Below are positions 62,450 to 64,000 of a DNA stretch of 64,000 nucleotides, piece by piece. Source of the DNA: Prevotella sp. P5-108 (GTDB lineage: Bacteria; Bacteroidota; Bacteroidia; Bacteroidales; Bacteroidaceae). A program made the translations under genes and the position numbers. The stretch is taken from the NCBI RefSeq assembly GCF_002251385.1, contig NZ_NPJJ01000025.1, forward strand, positions 1 to 64,000, written 5' to 3'. How positions within the stretch are numbered: position 1 is the first letter of the stretch; every line of letters starts with the position of its first letter. The notes beneath the pieces were generated by a model, which searched no databases, was not told where the DNA came from, and saw nothing but the letters and a program-made list of their open reading frames with translations.

Positions 62450-64000
62450 GGGAGAACTGGGGTGGGGTACGCTGCTGGTCCCTTTTGTTGTGGAGCTTGT
62501 CAGCAGCAGCAACTCTGTAGGAGTTACGCTTTCCCAGCCCAGTGTTGCGGGCGTAGTCCGCTACCCTGGGTAGCTGCACAACTATTATAGCTACTCTGAA
62601 GGAGTTGCGATTAGCCGAAGGCGTTATGCTCGGTTAATAATAATCGTCTACACCTTTTTTTCCATTATCCTGCTGGAGGTAACGCCTACGGCTAAACGCA
62701 ACACTTTACCTTTCCGCGTCGCAAAGCGCCGCGCCGGTGACCTTCGGTTCAGCGTTGCTACCTTTTTTGTACCAATACCCAGGGTAGAGGCGCTTCGCAC
62801 CTCAACCCTGGGCTGTGAAATCGCAACTCCTACAGAGTTGCCGGGGGTGCGTACCGTCTGCACCGTACTGCCTATATCATCGACCAAGGTAAAACAACTC
62901 CGCACCTCAACCCTGGGCTATGAAATCGCAACTTCATTACCTTTCCGCATCGCATTGCGCCGCGCCGGTGACCTTCGGTTTAGAGTTGCCGGTGATGTGT
63001 ACCGTCTGCGCCGTACTGCCTATATCATTGACCAAGGTAAAACAACTCCGCACCTCAACCTTGGGCTATGTAATCGCAACTCCTACAGAGTTGCCGGGGG
63101 TGCGTACCGTCTGCGCCGTACTGCCTATATCATTGACCAAGGTAAAACAACTCCGCGCCTCAACCTTGGGCTATGTAATCGCAACTCCTACAGAGTTTCC
63201 GGGGGTGCGTACCGTCTGCGCCGTTCTGCCTATATCATTGACCAAGGTAAAACAACTCCGCGCCTCAACCTTGGGCTATGTAATCGCAACTCCTACAGAG
63301 TTTCCGGGGGTGCGTACCGTCTGCGCCGTTCTGCCTATATCATTGACCAAGGTAAAACAACTCCGCACCTCAACCTTGGGCTATGTAATCGCAACTCCAT
63401 TACCTTTCCGCGTCGCATTGCGCCGCGCCGGTGACCTTCGGTTTAGAGTTGCCGGTGATGTGTACCGTCTGCGGCGTATTATCTATGCCGTTGTCAGGTG
63501 TCAAATCGCTATTTACCCTCATGGGAAGACTGGGGTGGGGTACGCTGCTGGTCCCTTTTGTTGTGGGGCTTGTCAGCAGCAGCAACTCTGTAGGAGTTGC
63601 GCTTTCCCAGCCCAGGGTTGCGGGCGTAGTCCGCTACCCTGGGTAGCTGCACAACTATTATAGCTACTCTGTAGGAGTTGCGATTAGCCGAAGGCGTTAT
63701 GCTCAGTTAATAATAATCGTCTACACATTTTTTTCCATTATCCTGCTGGAGGTAACGCCTACGGCTAAACGCAACACTTACAGCGTTGCTACCTTTTTTG
63801 CACCAATACCCAGGGTAGAGGCGCTTCGCACCTCAACCCTGGGCTATGTAATCGCAACTCCTACAGAGTTGCCGGGGATGCGTACCGTCTGCGGCGTACT
63901 GCCTATGCCGTTGTCGGGTGTCAAATCGCTATTTACCCTCTTGGGAAGACTGGGGTGGGGTACGCTGCTGGTCTCTTTTGTTGTGGAGCTTGTCAGCAGC
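62450..64000. repeat. Mosaic repeat array, continues past the window
   Basis: Block A (about 62450-62850) recurs as block B (about 63522-63880) offset by 1073 bp; a third copy begins by about 63943, 420 bp after B, and is cut by the window edge. Each block carries the 19-bp GCAACTC...GAGTTGC palindrome, the TAGCCGAAGGCGTTA/TAACGCCTACGGCTA facing pair (62612/62680; 63685/63753) and CCCAGGGT...ACCCTGGG hairpins. Block A has an extra M4 insertion that B lacks. No protein is supported. Confidence 0.9.
62823..63480. repeat. 105-bp tandem units with 148-bp variants inside the array
   Basis: GTACCGTCTGC recurs at 62851, 62999, 63104, 63209, 63314 and 63462: spacings 148, 105, 105, 105, 148. In the 148-bp variants the 19-bp palindrome is replaced by the longer M4 module. 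The 105-bp units are nearly identical, so expansion is recent. Open frames with a 35-residue repeat exist on the plus strand in two phases, a by-product of the period. Confidence 0.9.

Noticed and set aside
62823..63480. CRISPR array
   Set aside because: Repeat units are about 105 bp and near-identical throughout, with no short repeat/variable spacer alternation and no cas genes nearby.
62838..63663. Two overlapping plus-strand frames with a 35-residue repeat
   Set aside because: They read the same 105-bp repeats in two phases, with different peptides. The DNA repeat explains both.
1..64000. tRNA, rRNA or insertion-sequence transposase genes
   Set aside because: I looked for cloverleaf 3' ends, rRNA landmarks and DDE/HUH transposase motifs in the translated frames and saw none. 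A covariance-model search could still find small RNAs.

Overview
The window reads as a chromosomal segment of a Bacteroidales gut or oral commensal (Prevotellaceae/Muribaculaceae-like; species not assignable by eye). The evidence is two SusC/SusD glycan-uptake loci, ECF sigma/FecR regulation, secreted proteins with Por/T9SS-type C-terminal tails, DUF1573 and DUF1735 proteins, absence of clear Shine-Dalgarno sites, and repeated matches to the Bacteroidetes promoter pattern TTTG-N19-21-TAnnTTTG. Coding DNA is fairly GC-rich. The exception is one visibly AT-richer 4.9-kb helicase gene.

Layout. 1-457: intergenic repeats. 458-3404 (minus): M18 aminopeptidase, C_GCAxxG_C_C redox protein and GT4 glycosyltransferase in one tight run. 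3612-6113: GH95 alpha-L-fucosidase. 6209-11083: a 1624-residue exonuclease-RecQ-UvrD fusion. 11204-16136 (minus): DUF1573 protein, GH29 fucosidase and GH3 glycosidase from one good promoter that carries an operator-like palindrome. 16291-18516 (minus): pnp. 18517-19510: intergenic island with strict 21-bp periodicity. 19511-25040: topA-aroK-speA-argB, nearly gapless. 25114-26107: ECF sigma factor and probable anti-sigma. 26270-31065 (minus): C10 peptidase and a choice-of-anchor/Fn3 secreted protein. 31576-32409: AraC-type regulator. 32549-35500 (minus): aspA and a Dcu-type C4-dicarboxylate transporter. 35802-39589 (minus): Nudix hydrolase and GH106 rhamnosidase. 39798-40961 (minus): lipoprotein with a thioredoxin-like fold but no CxxC.

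From 41425 on, a minus-strand ECF sigma gene faces away from fecR-susC-susD-GH18-(DUF1735+LamG)-(DUF1735+F5/8C)-DUF1573 (42320-52880). This locus resembles the host N-glycan utilisation loci of Bacteroides. A 1.6-kb non-coding stretch with several repeat families follows. A second, enzyme-free SusC/SusD/lipoprotein locus (54499-60011) has a textbook promoter and terminator. An M6 metalloprotease (60218-62356) precedes a modular repeat array that runs off the right edge (62450-64000).

Together the genes describe a host- or plant-glycan and protein forager: fucosidases, rhamnosidase, endo-glycosidase, outer-membrane import and secreted proteases. Housekeeping functions (RNA turnover, topoisomerase, shikimate/arginine/polyamine steps, aspartate-fumarate metabolism) are interspersed. 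The least explained content is non-coding: (i) islands with 21/22-bp periodicity at 18811-19275, 41068-41288 and about 53799-53872, and (ii) a mosaic of inverted-repeat modules at both ends of the window and at 53088-53381.
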